Made by a program: the position numbers and the translations under genes. Positions 33,965 through 48,808 of a stretch of 64,000 nucleotides of DNA are shown here, one piece after another. Position 1 is the first letter of the stretch. Each line of letters begins with the position of its first letter. Source of the DNA: Pleodorina starrii (Eukaryota > Chlorophyta > Chlorophyceae > Chlamydomonadales > Volvocaceae); assembly GCA_030267565.1 (NCBI GenBank), contig BRXU01000022.1:1012001-1076000 (forward strand). The letters are read 5' to 3'. Under the pieces are notes generated by a model. It saw only the letters and a list, made by a program, of their open reading frames with translations, did no database searches and had not been told where the DNA came from.

Positions 33965-36265
33965 CCTGTCGTACGACCGCTTGAGGTCTGATGCGCGCGA
34001 GCAGGGGCCGGCACGTGGACCAAACGAAGTCTCCGGCCCCCTCATCGAGCTTTTGGCAAGTCAGGAAGTGACCGAAGGCTCGACCAGGGGGCCGGAGACT
34101 TCGTTTGGACCTCCTCCTAGACTCTGGGTGTACTCTAGGCTGCGGCGGCTGCGTTGTGGGGCGGCGCTGCAGCAGCGGGGAGGCTGAGGCTGTTGGGCAT
34201 CCGGGAAGGGCTTCTCGGAAGGGTCGCGGACCCGCGGTGCTTCTCCCTAGTGCCCTGCGGCGTTTTGCCTCCGTTCTTTTTTCACCACACATTCATGCAA
34301 CATTCCGGAGCGACCAAACCCTATGGAAACGTGTGTCGTACCGCGCATTTTTCGAGAGAGGTGTTTTTGAGGGGGAGAGGGAAAGGAGGAGGGATCGCCA
34401 GCGACGGGGTGGGTGGGGCCGCGCTGCTCGGCCGAATCGTGGGAGCCGTTCGTGGTGGGATGAACCAGTGTGTGTTTGTGTGTGTACATTTAACCTGATT
34501 TGGAAAAAATGGTATGTTTCCCAGACTGAGAGGGCCTGACTGCACAATTGCTGAAGGTGGGTATCCGTACTGTCCGTACTGTCCGTACTGAGCCGCTGAG
34601 GCGGCAAGGGGATGACACGCAACCGGGGAATGACACAGCGGGCCCCGCAGGGGTGTACAAGCGGGCTGTTAAGAGAGGCGCGGATACACGGGCAGCGTGA
34701 CGGTCGCACCTCCAGACGAACACCATGCCGCTTACTGGCGACACGCATGCAACCATTCTCGTATCAGCTGGTGTGTAAAACAGAGCATGGCACCTTCGCG
34801 CCATGCCGCTCTGACTGGTCGGTCGACCTCCCGGGGCAAGGTGAAGGCAGGCGGCAAAGGCGAGGGGGCATTCCGTGCGATAGCGCTTCGAACGATGGGC
34901 TCCGGCACTGTGTCCGGCCACCCTCTGGGACGAACGGCGCTCTGTAAACTGTAATGACTCGCATCCGGTGACGACATTATATCGGGGGTGTTTGCAGGAA
35001 GCGGCGTTTGTCCTTTGGATCCGTTGACGAAAATTGACCAGCCAGGGCGCGCCGCGGGTGGACCGATCCGTGCAACAAGTTAAGAAAGAGCGTATCTGCG
35101 ATCTCATTACTCGTACGGTGCGACTGTCCGGACACAAGTAATATGAAAAGACGCGATTATGTACGTTTCGAACAGCGCACACCGCACAAGCCTTTTTTCC
35201 AGGCCGCAGCAACATAGTGGTGATTGGATGAAACGGGTGACATGTCCACGTGCACCTCAAAACAGGCAGGCACAGGGATACACCCAACTCGAGCGGGGCC
35301 CGCACGCAACACAACCCCTCACGTGCCGGGAACCCGCGCCTGACTTCCCAGGTCAAATCATTAGTCAACACGAACGCTCCCCGGGGGGCGGGGCCCACGA
35401 GTGCGCTCACCTGCGGCCGCAGCGCATTCCGGCGGCGCAACCGCGAACCCATTAACCAAAACGCTTCTTTGCCTCGCCCCATCCCCCCACCCTCCCGCCC
35501 GCGCGCCTCATAAACTGTGTACCTCAAGTGGCACCGAGACATCACCCACCGCCACACCCGCCTGATCCCACCAACAAATGGGGCCAACCAACCAACCAAC
35601 CAACTACCCAACCAACCGGGGTCACCTCAAGACCCCGTGGTGTCCTGCCTGCCTCGTTCCCTCGGGATAATTTGTTTGTGCCAAATCATTTTGCAGCGTT
35701 ATGCGTACAGCGTATGCCGCATCCTTAAAATGCACCGCGGCAGTGCAGCGGGCCCCTTCTCAGCGGCAGGGTATCAAAAACGCTATGTGGTAGGTGCTAT
35801 GTGTCGTACTGTACCGTACACCACCGGCCCCGCAGGCATGGCCTCAGCGCCTCATCGCCGCCCCCCGCAATTAAAGTCAAGTTTTGCGTCCCGTTGGAAC
35901 CCCCCCCCACACACACACAACACTCCCCTCCCAACCTGCCTTCCTGCCCGCTCTGCAACGAAACCCTAAAGCCCCAGGTGACCACAAACTGCCCCCCCTC
36001 TCTCTCCCTCCCCTCCCTCCCCTCCTTCCACCGCATCCCACCGCATTCTACCGCATCCATCTGAACCCCGTCGGGCGGCCACCGCAGCTCACAAGAACCT
36101 TTAGTACCATGTTGCCGTAAATTATGACTACGGTAAGCATGCCCTGACCGCTGAAGCAAGGGGTGTGTGAAGAGATCATCTAGTACCTTCGCAGAGAGTT
36201 ACCATGTTACCGTGTTCTGGTGCTGCAACCCGGCAGCGCTCCAGGGGGGGAGGCTCACCGCCTAC
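33965..36265. other. Convergent intergenic region with a long hairpin
   Basis: 2.3 kb between the stop of the coiled-coil gene and the stop of the COA1-like gene. It holds a 40-nt-armed hairpin (34017-34111), a short tandem run of GTACTGTCC (34567-34590) and two TGTAA motifs near 34943-34955. The minus strand is free of stops for 1.1 kb (34490-35611), but the translation shows no domain, low-complexity bias or codon pattern that would support a gene. Confidence 0.55.
34017..34111 (+). other. Long imperfect hairpin in the 3' flank of the coiled-coil gene
   Basis: The 40-nt arm 34017-34056 pairs with 34072-34111 around a 15-nt loop. The outer 26 bp contain a single mismatch (core CAAACGAAGTCTCCGGCC) and the inner part adds two mismatches and two G-U pairs. 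It begins 53 bp after the stop codon, so it probably lies in the 3' UTR. Arm length and near-perfect pairing resemble algal small-RNA precursors, but it could also be a small inverted-repeat element. Confidence 0.9.
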
Positions 36266-38682
36266 CTACTTGTCCACCTCCCGAAACTCCACATCGATCA
36301 CCTGGCCCCGCCCGCTGCGGCCGCCCCCCGGCCCCCGCCCGCCGTCGTCCACCTGTACGACAGCGCCGTCGCTTGTTCGCACCTGCGGGGCCCGATGAGG
36401 AGGTCGGGGCGGGGGCGTGCAGGTCCACTGACATTGCAATGGCGTGTTTGGAAGGGCAGGTGTCATGAGGGATTGGGTGGTCGAGGACGCGGGGGTCCCT
36501 GCGGGCCTCCATCGCCGGCCTCGGCTTTAGGAATCAGTACAGTACATCTAGCGACCTGGTACGTCTGGTACCGGTCTGGTGGAACATCCGTAGATGCGGC
36601 GGCATGTCATCTAGGCGCCGAGTGGTAAGCTGGTACCCCCCCACACACACACACACATACAAGGCGTGTTGCAACACCGGTAACGTGAAACGCCATCGGG
36701 GGGTAACCGGGGCTCCCGTCGCCGCCGCCGGGCCATCTGCACGCCCCGCGCCAGCTGGCAGCGAGGGCTGTACTCGGCCAAAGTTCCCCTCAAGGTTTCG
36801 GAGCGCATCTGTGCCCTCACGCTCGTCCCCCACCGGCAGCCGGGTGGGCGATGTTCCCCCCGAGCCCACGCCGGCACCCGCTTGCCCCTCCGGTGTCGCG
36901 ACGGCCACCGCCACCGCTGCTTCCGCGCAACAGTCCTTCCACCCACCGCCCGCAAAACCCTGAGAAGCCTCCAAACCCCGTTGGCGGCTGCAACCAGTTA
37001 CCAATACCAACTTCGCATTGTAAAGCCATAAGCCCACCCCCCGTGTCCAGTCCCAGCCCTCGCCTTCACTGCTCCCCTCTTGCCCCAGCCAACCCGCGCA
37101 AGCCACGAGGGCAGGAACCCCTGAGCCGCGTGTTCGTGTTCGTGCTCGTGCCCATGCGTTCCCATGCGTCCCACCTGCCGCACTCCTCAGACACCGCCCC
37201 TCCGGCCTATACGTGGATAACCCCCCCCCCCCCCTCGTGTTTCATTCTTGCAAATTCACTCTTCAACCCCCCCCCCCCGCCCGCTCACCGAGATCTGCAT
37301 GGTCTGGGTTTGCTGCTGCGGGCCCTGCACCACGGTGACCTGCGCCGTACCCGAGACCCCCAGGCTGCCGTACACTGGCATCATGAGCGCCACCTGTCTT
37401 GTGACCACTCCGTTTATCGAGGAGGAGCTGCTGGACTGCGACATGACGGGACCCACGGTGACGGTGCCCAGCCTGCGGACGTGCGACGGGGAATTGAGAC
37501 TTCAGGCGAAAGCGCGGGAGGTGGTTAGAACACCGCCGCAACGTGTCTCGAGCCAGAGTGGGTGAGCTGGTTTTGGGGGTTGTGGTGTTGCTTCCCTGAG
37601 TGGTGTTGGCTGGGATCATTCCCTTGCAGTGCAGTCGCACTCGCTCGCTTCCTAGCTTGTGATGACAACCGCTTCCCGGTTGTGTGTTCTTAGCTCGAGT
37701 GCCGCGTGTGGCTCCCTCTCGCGGGAGGAAACAGCCCCGGGGCCCCCGGGGCTCCGTCCACACAGGGGGTTGCTAAGGAGTTCATGGATGCGGGGTTGGA
37801 CGAGGGTCGGTCGCTGCTCGGAAAGCAAAGCGTACACCGGGTAGATGTAGATGTAGATGTAGATGTAGATGCGAAGCGATGACAGCACGCGGCGATGGCG
37901 GCGCGGCACCTCATCGTGGAGTCATCATGGACCCACGGGACCCACGGGTCACACGGCGCGATCCAAGCAATGGCGCCGTATGGCACTTCGACACACAGCC
38001 TGCGGACGTCGGCCCGGTGGTCGGGTTGACGTCCAAGCCGAGCCACGCCGGCCCCACTCACCGCGCTCGCAGTTTGGCGCTGTCCTGAACAGTCGCAGGC
38101 AGCAGAGCGACAGCAGCGACCAGCGAGCGGGGCAGGGGGGGGTGGCGGAAGAGAGCGGCGTCAGAGGCTCAGCAGTGTGTGTATCCGGGTGTCCAGCATA
38201 CCGGATACGTACACGCACCGCTACCCCTCCCAGACTGCTAAGAGCTGCCAGCAGCGGCTTGATGCGGCGTGGACCCGGACTCACCACCCACGTGCCACCC
38301 TTTGACTCAACAAATATGATGCGGGCTGAAATGCACGTGTGTCGAGGCAGCATGAGTGAGAGGCAGGGGGGCGCGGAGAGGGGCGCCCGCGTGAATGTGA
38401 CGAGAAGTCATGCTGTGAACGAAAACGACATTTCCCTTCCGTGTTATATTTTACGACAATACACGCCCAGTCGAGCCGGCGATGCTGCTTTCCTTTGCCG
38501 CAGCGCTCGCCTGCGGCACTCGCCTGCATTTTGGCAACCGCCTCCTCATATGCGCCCGCCTGCTCCCGAGCCGCCTCCTCCAGCTGCTTCGACAGCGACG
38601 ACAGCGCACTGGACACCATTCCGCCAACCGCCCGGCCGATCAGGTTCGGAAGCAGGCCCCCGCCCCCGCCTGCAGCAGCCAT
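36266..38682 (-). CDS. Small protein with a possible COA1/TIM21-like domain
   Basis: Four exons in coding order: 38682-38524, 38084-38062, 37472-37289, 36382-36266, in phase throughout, giving 160 residues. The N-terminus is Gly-rich and amphipathic (LLPNLIGRAVGGMVSSALSS, about residues 10-29) followed by a short helical region, EEAVAKMQ. The centre, LGTVTVGPVMSQSSSSSSIN to VALMMPVYGSLGVSGTAQVT, has the order 'short LG/GP motif, small-domain beta strands, V.G..G.A.V.V' seen in COA1/TIM21-type mitochondrial assembly proteins. That resemblance is by eye and weak. The protein ends VIDVEFREVDK. Exon 2 is only 23 nt. Intron 1 has a GC donor (AG|GCGAGT). A family B short repeat follows exon 3 within the intron. 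Existence of the gene is better supported than its function. Confidence 0.7.
37234..37267 (-). repeat. Short intronic repeat family B copy (COA1-like gene intron 3)
   Basis: 34 bp, CTCGTGTTTCATTCTTGC followed by AAATTCACTCTTCAAC, set between poly-C runs. In the gene's direction it starts about 20 bp after the donor of exon 3. It is nearly identical to 47131-47160. Confidence 0.85.
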
Positions 38683-38996
38683 AGTAGTGGTGGGACATGA
38701 GGGTGGCGTTCGACGCGCGTGATGACCACAACACCACAGAACGCCGCCCTAGAAGACAGCCAGGTAGGTGCTAGCAGGTACAACTCACATTCGCAAACGG
38801 GCCATGCGGCCATCCCACGTCGGGCGTCAAGCAGGCCGGGGGAGGCACGGCGCCGTGGCGATGCCGTAAGACGTTAGGAAGCAGGAATGCAACGGGTGGT
38901 GTGCAACAGGCAGCGAGTGCGACGGCTGCCTTGGGCTGTAAGCGACTCTTGCGCGTCAACGATCGGGACTGGCAGGTATCGAACCAAGTGGCAGGC
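38683..38996. other. Intergenic region between two minus-strand genes
   Basis: 314 bp between the stop of the small presequence-bearing protein and the ATG of the COA1-like gene; nothing further seen. Confidence 0.55.
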
Positions 38997-39605
38997 TTAG
39001 GTCGTTAGGTTGGTGTCCGCCACCTTCCCCTGAAGTACCGCACGTGATGCCGCAGGGGGACACGCACCCAGGCTCGGTCCTAGGGGCGCCTCGGGCTTCG
39101 CCGTGGTTGCCGGCTTGGCCGACTGCTGCCCCGAGGTGCTGGGCAGCAGACTCGTTGCAGTGTCCTTGATCTTATTGAAGACGGACCTTTGGCAGCGATG
39201 GTGGGACGGGAGGTAAGGAGGGCGGAGAGGCGACGCGGAATGACGGGGCGCTGAAGGGGAGAGTTGTGGAGCAGCGTCGGTGGACCCCAACACAGCGCTC
39301 CTGGAGCTGCGCACCGCTGTAGCCCAACCTCAGCGCCTCGGTGATCCCGTCCCAGGTCCCACCCACTTTGCGACGCCCGCAGCATCCCCTATGATCTCGC
39401 CCCAGGACTTGTCCGACTCGGAGCCGGGCCGGTCTCCCTTGGTACTGCGCAGCGACGACAGGTGCCGCACAGCTGGCGCGGGTGCGCGCTGGCGAAGCAC
39501 GCGCGACGTGTCATATCGACGTGCATGCTCCAAGGAACTGAGCTGCCGCGCAAGGTGTCGGGTTTGCATCGTGACGTGGAAGTTCGAAAGTCGAAACAGA
39601 AGCAT
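38997..39605 (-). CDS. Small protein of unknown function, possible mitochondrial presequence
   Basis: Two exons in coding order, 39605-39367 and 39186-38997. The junction keeps phase (AA|G, Lys) and the product is 142 residues. The N-terminus MLLFRLSNFHVTMQTRHLAR and the following stretch are rich in Arg, Ser, Leu and Ala and poor in acidic residues, like a mitochondrial targeting peptide; a second in-frame ATG at 39569 could also be used. After it come KSWGEIIGDAAGVAKSVFNK and a Ser/Thr/Pro/Lys-rich tail ending TNLTT. I recognise no domain. A donor-like GTGCGT in exon 2 could mark another splice form. The gene is divergent from the LYR protein gene, with 190 bp between the two start codons. 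Confidence 0.6.
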
Positions 39606-39795
39606 CCGCAGATTACAGCTAGCGGGTCAATGGCGTCTTACACTCCGATAAGCCATTATTGTTTACAAGAGTATCTCGCGTCCAATGACCGATCGTACGA
39701 TTAAATAGCTCCAGAACCTGCCGCTGCGACGAGTCGTCCTTTCACCGCCAGCACGCTCCAACGATGTTATTCTTCATTTGGCCATAGCTTACATC

Positions 39796-40263
39796 ATGCC
39801 TTTATGGTCCTGCCATCGCTTCAAGTGCGTCATATCGCTCACCGCTCGTGTGTCGACCCTGCAGCTCCAAAATCCACAGTTAAGATACATATCCGAGGAG
39901 CAACTTGGCGCTAGTGCAGAGCGAGTGACAGAGCTGTTTGAGCGCACCTTGATTAAGGCCAGTCGCAAGAAGCCTGAGGAGCCACCGCGACTACTGACAA
40001 CTCGACGCGAGGCGCTCTCTCTGTACCGTGAAATCCTTCGCTACAGCAACCTCTTCGTGTGGCGGGACGACAAGGGGCGGCTGTGGCGCGACATCATTCG
40101 GGACAGCGCACGCAAGGAGTTCGAGGCGGCACGGTTTGAGCCCGACCCAGAAATCGTGAACAAGCTGATCATCACGGGGAGGGACTGTGTTCAGCGCACG
40201 ATGGAATCTTTCGCTGCGCGCGCGAAGACGCTAGCGGCTGAGCCGCAGGCTCCTTACAGATAG
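39796..40263 (+). CDS. LYR-motif (complex 1 LYR) protein
   Basis: LYR proteins are small mitochondrial factors that bind acyl-carrier protein and serve in iron-sulfur or respiratory-complex assembly. The single frame of 155 residues contains the motif in LSLYREILRYSNLFVWRDD (about residues 74-92), preceded by TTRREA. Charged helices follow (RDSARKEFEAARF, NKLIITGRDCVQRTMESF). The first 70 residues are an N-terminal extension; the MPLWSCHRFKCVISLTARVS start resembles a presequence. A CAG before LQNPQ at 39863 could instead be a splice acceptor. In that case the true first exon lies upstream, but the nearest candidate (ATG at 39630) gives the wrong phase. The stop codon is inside the first unit of a 21-bp tandem duplication (40256-40297). 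A TGTAA follows at 40519. Confidence 0.82.
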   Translation: MPLWSCHRFKCVISLTARVSTLQLQNPQLRYISEEQLGASAERVTELFERTLIKASRKKPEEPPRLLTTRREALSLYREILRYSNLFVWRDDKGRLWRDIIRDSARKEFEAARFEPDPEIVNKLIITGRDCVQRTMESFAARAKTLAAEPQAPYR

Positions 40264-40297
40264 ACGAGTCCTAATTACAGATAGACGAGTCCTAATT
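40256..40297 (+). repeat. 21-bp perfect tandem duplication spanning the LYR stop codon
   Basis: ACAGATAGACGAGTCCTAATT occurs twice in a row. The first copy includes the TAG stop of the LYR gene, so the duplication leaves the protein end unchanged. Confidence 0.95.
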
Positions 40298-40819
40298 AGG
40301 ACTGGATAGGCGTGGTCAACGCCGTACAAAATGCATAGACCGTCCTCAACAGACAGAGCGTGGCGCACACGCCCCGACGTTTACATGTGCAACAGAGTAA
40401 CATAATCCACCGCATTTATATGACAGATGCTGCCATTCAGCAGCTCGCTGAAATCTCACGTCGAAGTTGACCGGCGGGTTTCAACCCCCGTAATGTTGGA
40501 CCACAAACAAACGAACCTTGTAACATACATGACTGTCTCAGGAATTCAGGCGATTCCTCATATGCACCCGCGCGGTTTAAACATACTCACTTCAACGTTA
40601 CCTGCAACCGACGTCCACAACACCCCTCGTGTCGCAAGCAGGCATGCCGCATGGCAAGAGTCATCGTCAGCATAAACAGTTTTGTGCATTACTAACAGTA
40701 CTCCCTTCAGTATAACCAACGACCAACACCCTCGGTCTACCATACACGGCAGGACCTAGTCAGGAATGAATGCAAGCGCTGCAAGGGCCTATCCCGGCCT
40801 TCGAATGCCGCCCGGCAGC
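40264..40819. other. Convergent 3' region, LYR / DEAD-box helicase
   Basis: 556 bp of relatively AT-rich sequence with a TGTAA at 40519-40523 that suits the LYR transcript. No gene seen. Confidence 0.6.
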
Positions 40820-45068
<4,249 letters not shown>

Positions 45069-46082
45069 TTTCGCAATATGGTCAAATTGAAACTTGCACA
45101 GAAATGTCATGCTGCGGCTAAGACTTTGTTCGCAAAACGTTCGTACATGGACGAGTCTGTCGTACATAAAACTCCCGCGTCCCGCCTCTAGCCCTCTACA
45201 ACGTGGGCAACTGAAATCATTCCCTTACGCCATACACTTCCGAGCCGTCCACACATCCAGGGAAAACCCGTTGGCCTGTAACGTCGCGCTTGTCACCGCT
45301 TGTGTCCCCTACTCCCCTTCCTCTCCGCCCGGTCTCTTTGAAGCGAACTATGCAAGGACCTTGCCCATCCATACCTTCCCCCATGTCCATAGCCGCCAAC
45401 CACACCGGACCCTCTGCAACCTGAGCAGTGAAAACTGAAACCCGCGAGGTTGCATAGTTCAGCATTTCTACGAATATGTACATGCTGCCCAACCTTGGAA
45501 CAGCATCTGGCGCGCTGCACTGCCTTGTGTTCAGAGCGCAGGAGCGCACACAGACCTAGGGAACACTTCGACGGCCGTACTTACAGTAGTCCGCATGAGA
45601 GAAAAACCGCCACACAGGTCCGGAGGTCGGTAGCCGCTGTCCATAAGACGTGGGTGAGGAGCGTGCATCACCGGTGACGGTGATGCACGCTCCCGGTGAC
45701 GGTGACGGTGCGCAGCGTAAAATTAAATGTTGTCACGGGCAGCCACGGGTGATCTTACTACCGTTCTATCATCCAAAGCGGCGCCTCAAACCCAATCGCC
45801 ATCTAGGCCCCCCCCCCTCAGCCCTCAGGTGGTTCGCAGTGGCATATGTGCAAGGGGGTTTCCCTGACCCCCCTCACTCCCGCTGGCCAGCGTCAACGAG
45901 CGAAAAATCCTCGGCAGGCGAATCGAACTCCTCCTCCTCCACCTTCAACCGCCTCCCGGCGCGGCCCGGCCCTCCCCGCTGCCCTTGTGCAGTTGCCCGA
46001 CTCGCTGCCATGATTGTTTGCGCACCTACACACACCCCTAGCCCCCTTGCTTCCCAGGCCTAGCCCTCCTCCTCCTCGCGCC
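45069..46082. other. Intergenic region, helicase promoter and lipase 3' flank
   Basis: 1.0 kb between two minus-strand genes. The part next to 45068 should carry the helicase promoter. A perfect hairpin lies at 45659-45692. No further gene seen. Confidence 0.6.
45659..45692 (-). other. Perfect 15-bp hairpin with a 4-base loop
   Basis: GAGCGTGCATCACCG and its exact reverse complement are separated by GTGA, followed by short GGTGAC repeats. It lies about 390 bp downstream of the lipase stop, so it may form in that transcript's 3' end, or it may be a remnant of an inverted-repeat element. Confidence 0.92.
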
Positions 46083-48407
46083 CTACAGCCTGGACGCGAG
46101 CTGCGGGCCCGCACGGCCCCCCGCCCCGCACGCCGCCCCGCTCCCCTCCGGCCGCAGCGCCCCGCCCTCGCCCTCTCCGCCCTCGCCCGTGCCAGGCTGC
46201 GGCTGCAGCTGCAGCCGCGCCCCGTGCGCCGCCATCCACTCCAGCAGCGCCCGCGCGCAGTCCTCCCACTCGGGCCCGTGCAGCAGCTCATGGTATCCCC
46301 CCGCCACGGGACGGAACACGCGGTCCACGCTGGACACGCCGCCGGGGCCCTCCACGAAGCGCCGCGAGGCGGACGCGCTGGTGATGGCGTCGCGCGTGCC
46401 GTGGCACACATACACCGGCAGCCGCAGCTCGCGCGCGTGGCGGCGCATCTCCCCAAAGCCGCGGAGCATCTCGTTGGCGGTTCTCGCGCGCACGGGTCCC
46501 ACCGTGTTGAGCGGATCGGCCATGTACTCGGCCACCAGGGCGGGGTCGGAGCTGAGGTCCTCGGGGCGCACGGCGGGCACCACGCGCGCGCGCGGGATGA
46601 GCAGCGACAGCAGGCTGCCCACCGCCGCCTGCGCCCTGCGGTGCGGTGCGGTGAGCGGGTGAGGTGCGGTGAGGGGGTAAGGTGCGGTACAGTGCCGCAG
46701 GCAGCGGCGAAAAGGCATGGGCGAGGGCGGGGTTGGGGTTTGGATTGAGCCTTGCGAAGGCCAGGTCTGGCGTAGCCCTGCTGCGATGCAGCGGTCTGTG
46801 GCGTTGCAGAGGTACCGGTAGTGCGCAATCAGCGTACAGTAAGGGCCAAGCAATATGCCCCATATTCTGCATATACATCGCTTACGTTTCGCAGTCGCAA
46901 GCAAGGCCTCCTTTTCACGGGATCCCGGCGTCACGATACGTGGTTGCGCACAAAACAAGAGGGTCCAAGGTATCGCTCGCGGGTCGCGTCCTGGGCTCTT
47001 TGGCACGCGGGGACATTTGGGTTCGGGCGCACGGCCAAGCTATCCCTCTGGATGCTTGGCGAGCGAGCACCGGTCGTCCCGGGTGTCCGCCCGCGCGTTT
47101 CGGAAGGCTACGCTGCACCCACCCACCCCCCTCGTCATTCTTGCAAATTCACTCTTCAACCCCCCCTCGTCATCCATCGGGTGGTGCCGCCCCACACACG
47201 ACGCCAGCGCGACCCACCGGAGCACCGGGGTCCATTCCACGTCCAGGGCCGGCGAATGCAGCATGAGGCCTGAAACCTGGTCCTGGCGCCTCAGACACGT
47301 CAGCGCCGCCACCAGGCCGCCCATGCTGTGGCCCAACAGGAAGACGGGCAGCCGCGGCCGCACGGGCTGCGGGCCGGCCTGCTGCGCACTGGAAGGCTGC
47401 TGCTGTGCGGCGCTCTGCTGCGCGGGCTGCCCCTTTAGCGAGAAGTCCATGAAATCGCAGAGGTCGTCGACCTGCGAAGGGTTCCAGGGACTTGATTCAA
47501 GCCGGTAGTGCAAGCGCCCCCGCTGCCAGGCCGTGCCGTAAGGTTCGAAATCAAGGGGTGAGGGCCCCTGCCCCGGGGAGTGGGCCCTGTGCACAAAGCG
47601 GCCGTCTGACGCGTTGGGATGTAGCCGAAAGGCGGCGCGGAATGTACGTCCGGCTGAACATGTTGGCTCCTGTCCACACAAGATCCCCACCCCGTACCCT
47701 AGTAAGGGCCTCCTATGGGCACATTTATTTTGCTCCGCAACCTGTCCGCACTGGTGAAATTCGGCATGCCCACAATCCCGCATCATGAAGTCCAGGTGAA
47801 AGTGGGCCAACCTTGCGCGTTGACTAGAAGCATTTGTACGACGTCCATTTCTTGTACGGCTGGTCATGTCGCCCCGTCGTGCATTTTGCTGCCAAGCACG
47901 CGCACGCCCGTGGCTCCGTTCCATTTTCTGCTGATCCCGCTTCAATCCAAGTTTCAGCGGATCAGCGCGCGACGGGAGTCCCACGCACCAGGTGTGTGTA
48001 GGAGTTGACGAGCGCTCGGCTGTCCGGCGCCAGCGGCTCCGACTTGCCGTGCCCGTGCGCGTCATACGCGTACACAGCAATTCCATGCTCCTCCAGGAAC
48101 CGGCAAACTGTACATGCGAAAGGTTTTGGTTAGGGCCATGGACCCATGAAGACGCAGTTCATCTAATGCGGTTCCCCGGGGGGTGGGGTCGCTACCAGTC
48201 GCTACACGCCAGCAGCGGAGGCTGCCACAACAAAGACGTGATCCCACCTTTGTCATAGCGGCCACAATGTTCCGCAAGTCCATGGTGCAAGAACAATATG
48301 GCTTGAGGGGCGCATCGAGTGTATGTGAACGTGTTGAGCTTCTGACCCCGTCGGTTTTTGAAGACTCCAGACAGACCACCCTCGGGACGAGCCCCCAATC
48401 CTTTCAT
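46083..48407 (-). CDS. Alpha/beta hydrolase, monoglyceride lipase / lysophospholipase type
   Basis: Serine hydrolase expected to act on monoacylglycerols or lysophospholipids. Four exons in coding order: 48407-48248, 48107-47989, 47471-47218, 46635-46083, all in phase, giving 361 residues. Key parts are the oxyanion-side block ILFLHHGLAEHCGRY (about 35-50), AYDAHGHGKSE, the nucleophile elbow GHSMGG with Ser about 142, Asp about 260 in CHGTRDAIT, and His about 293 in GGYHELLHG. A Gln/Ala-rich insert precedes the nucleophile and a Gly/Glu-rich tail follows the domain. I see no clear signal peptide. The ATG at 48407 is the likely start because the next upstream in-frame sequence lacks homology. 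Upstream lies a LINE insertion (48733-51568) on the opposite strand. Intron 3 has a family B repeat. Confidence 0.93.
47131..47160 (-). repeat. Short intronic repeat family B copy (lipase intron 3)
   Basis: CTCGTCATTCTTGCAAATTC then ACTCTTCAAC, nearly identical to 37234-37267. The sequence CCCCCCTCGTCAT occurs immediately on both sides of a 21-bp core TCTTGCAAATTC...TTCAA, which looks like a 13-bp target duplication. Confidence 0.85.
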
Positions 48408-48720
48408 TATGGATTTTACACAGGCTTTTACACAGGCAAATGTCCAGAAGCGCAAGAAAGACTTGGTAGCGTTCTGAGTCGTTGACGGATGGTCTCGAAA
48501 AAAGAAAAAAGCGATCAACGTTCTAACCGCCGGCGTTAGAGGCAGAGGCTTGACTCGCAGCAAATCCTTATTATGCATAAAGCAATCACAAGGGTTTCCA
48601 CTACGGGCTCTGAAAAGTCACTGTCGTGAGCTCGTCTGATTTTGCGCTCGACTGCTGCGGCTTTGAGCGTCGGCTGACTAGGATTCTGCCGTAAACAACT
48701 TCTATCACTTGCCTGTCTGC
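48408..48720. other. Upstream region of the lipase gene
   Basis: 313 bp between the lipase ATG and the LINE insertion; presumably lipase promoter and 5' UTR. No gene seen. Confidence 0.6.
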
Positions 48721-48732
48721 CTGCCGGACGTT
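48721..48732 (+). repeat. Left target-site duplication of the LINE
   Basis: CTGCCGGACGTT, identical to 51569-51580 on the other side of the element. Confidence 0.9.
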
Positions 48733-48808
48733 CAGTAGGGTCCGGCGGGTCAGGGAGGATCGGGATGCTCCTTGGTGGACCGATGAGTGCGCCACCGCCC
48801 GTAATGCG

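Noticed and set aside
34490..35611. Minus-strand open frame of 373 codons
   Set aside because: No domain, no similarity I recognise, and it crosses the short GTACTGTCC tandem run. High GC makes such frames common here.
39630..39694. ATG-initiated short exon proposed as the first exon of the LYR gene
   Set aside because: Splicing it to the CAG at 39862 puts the LYR frame out of phase.
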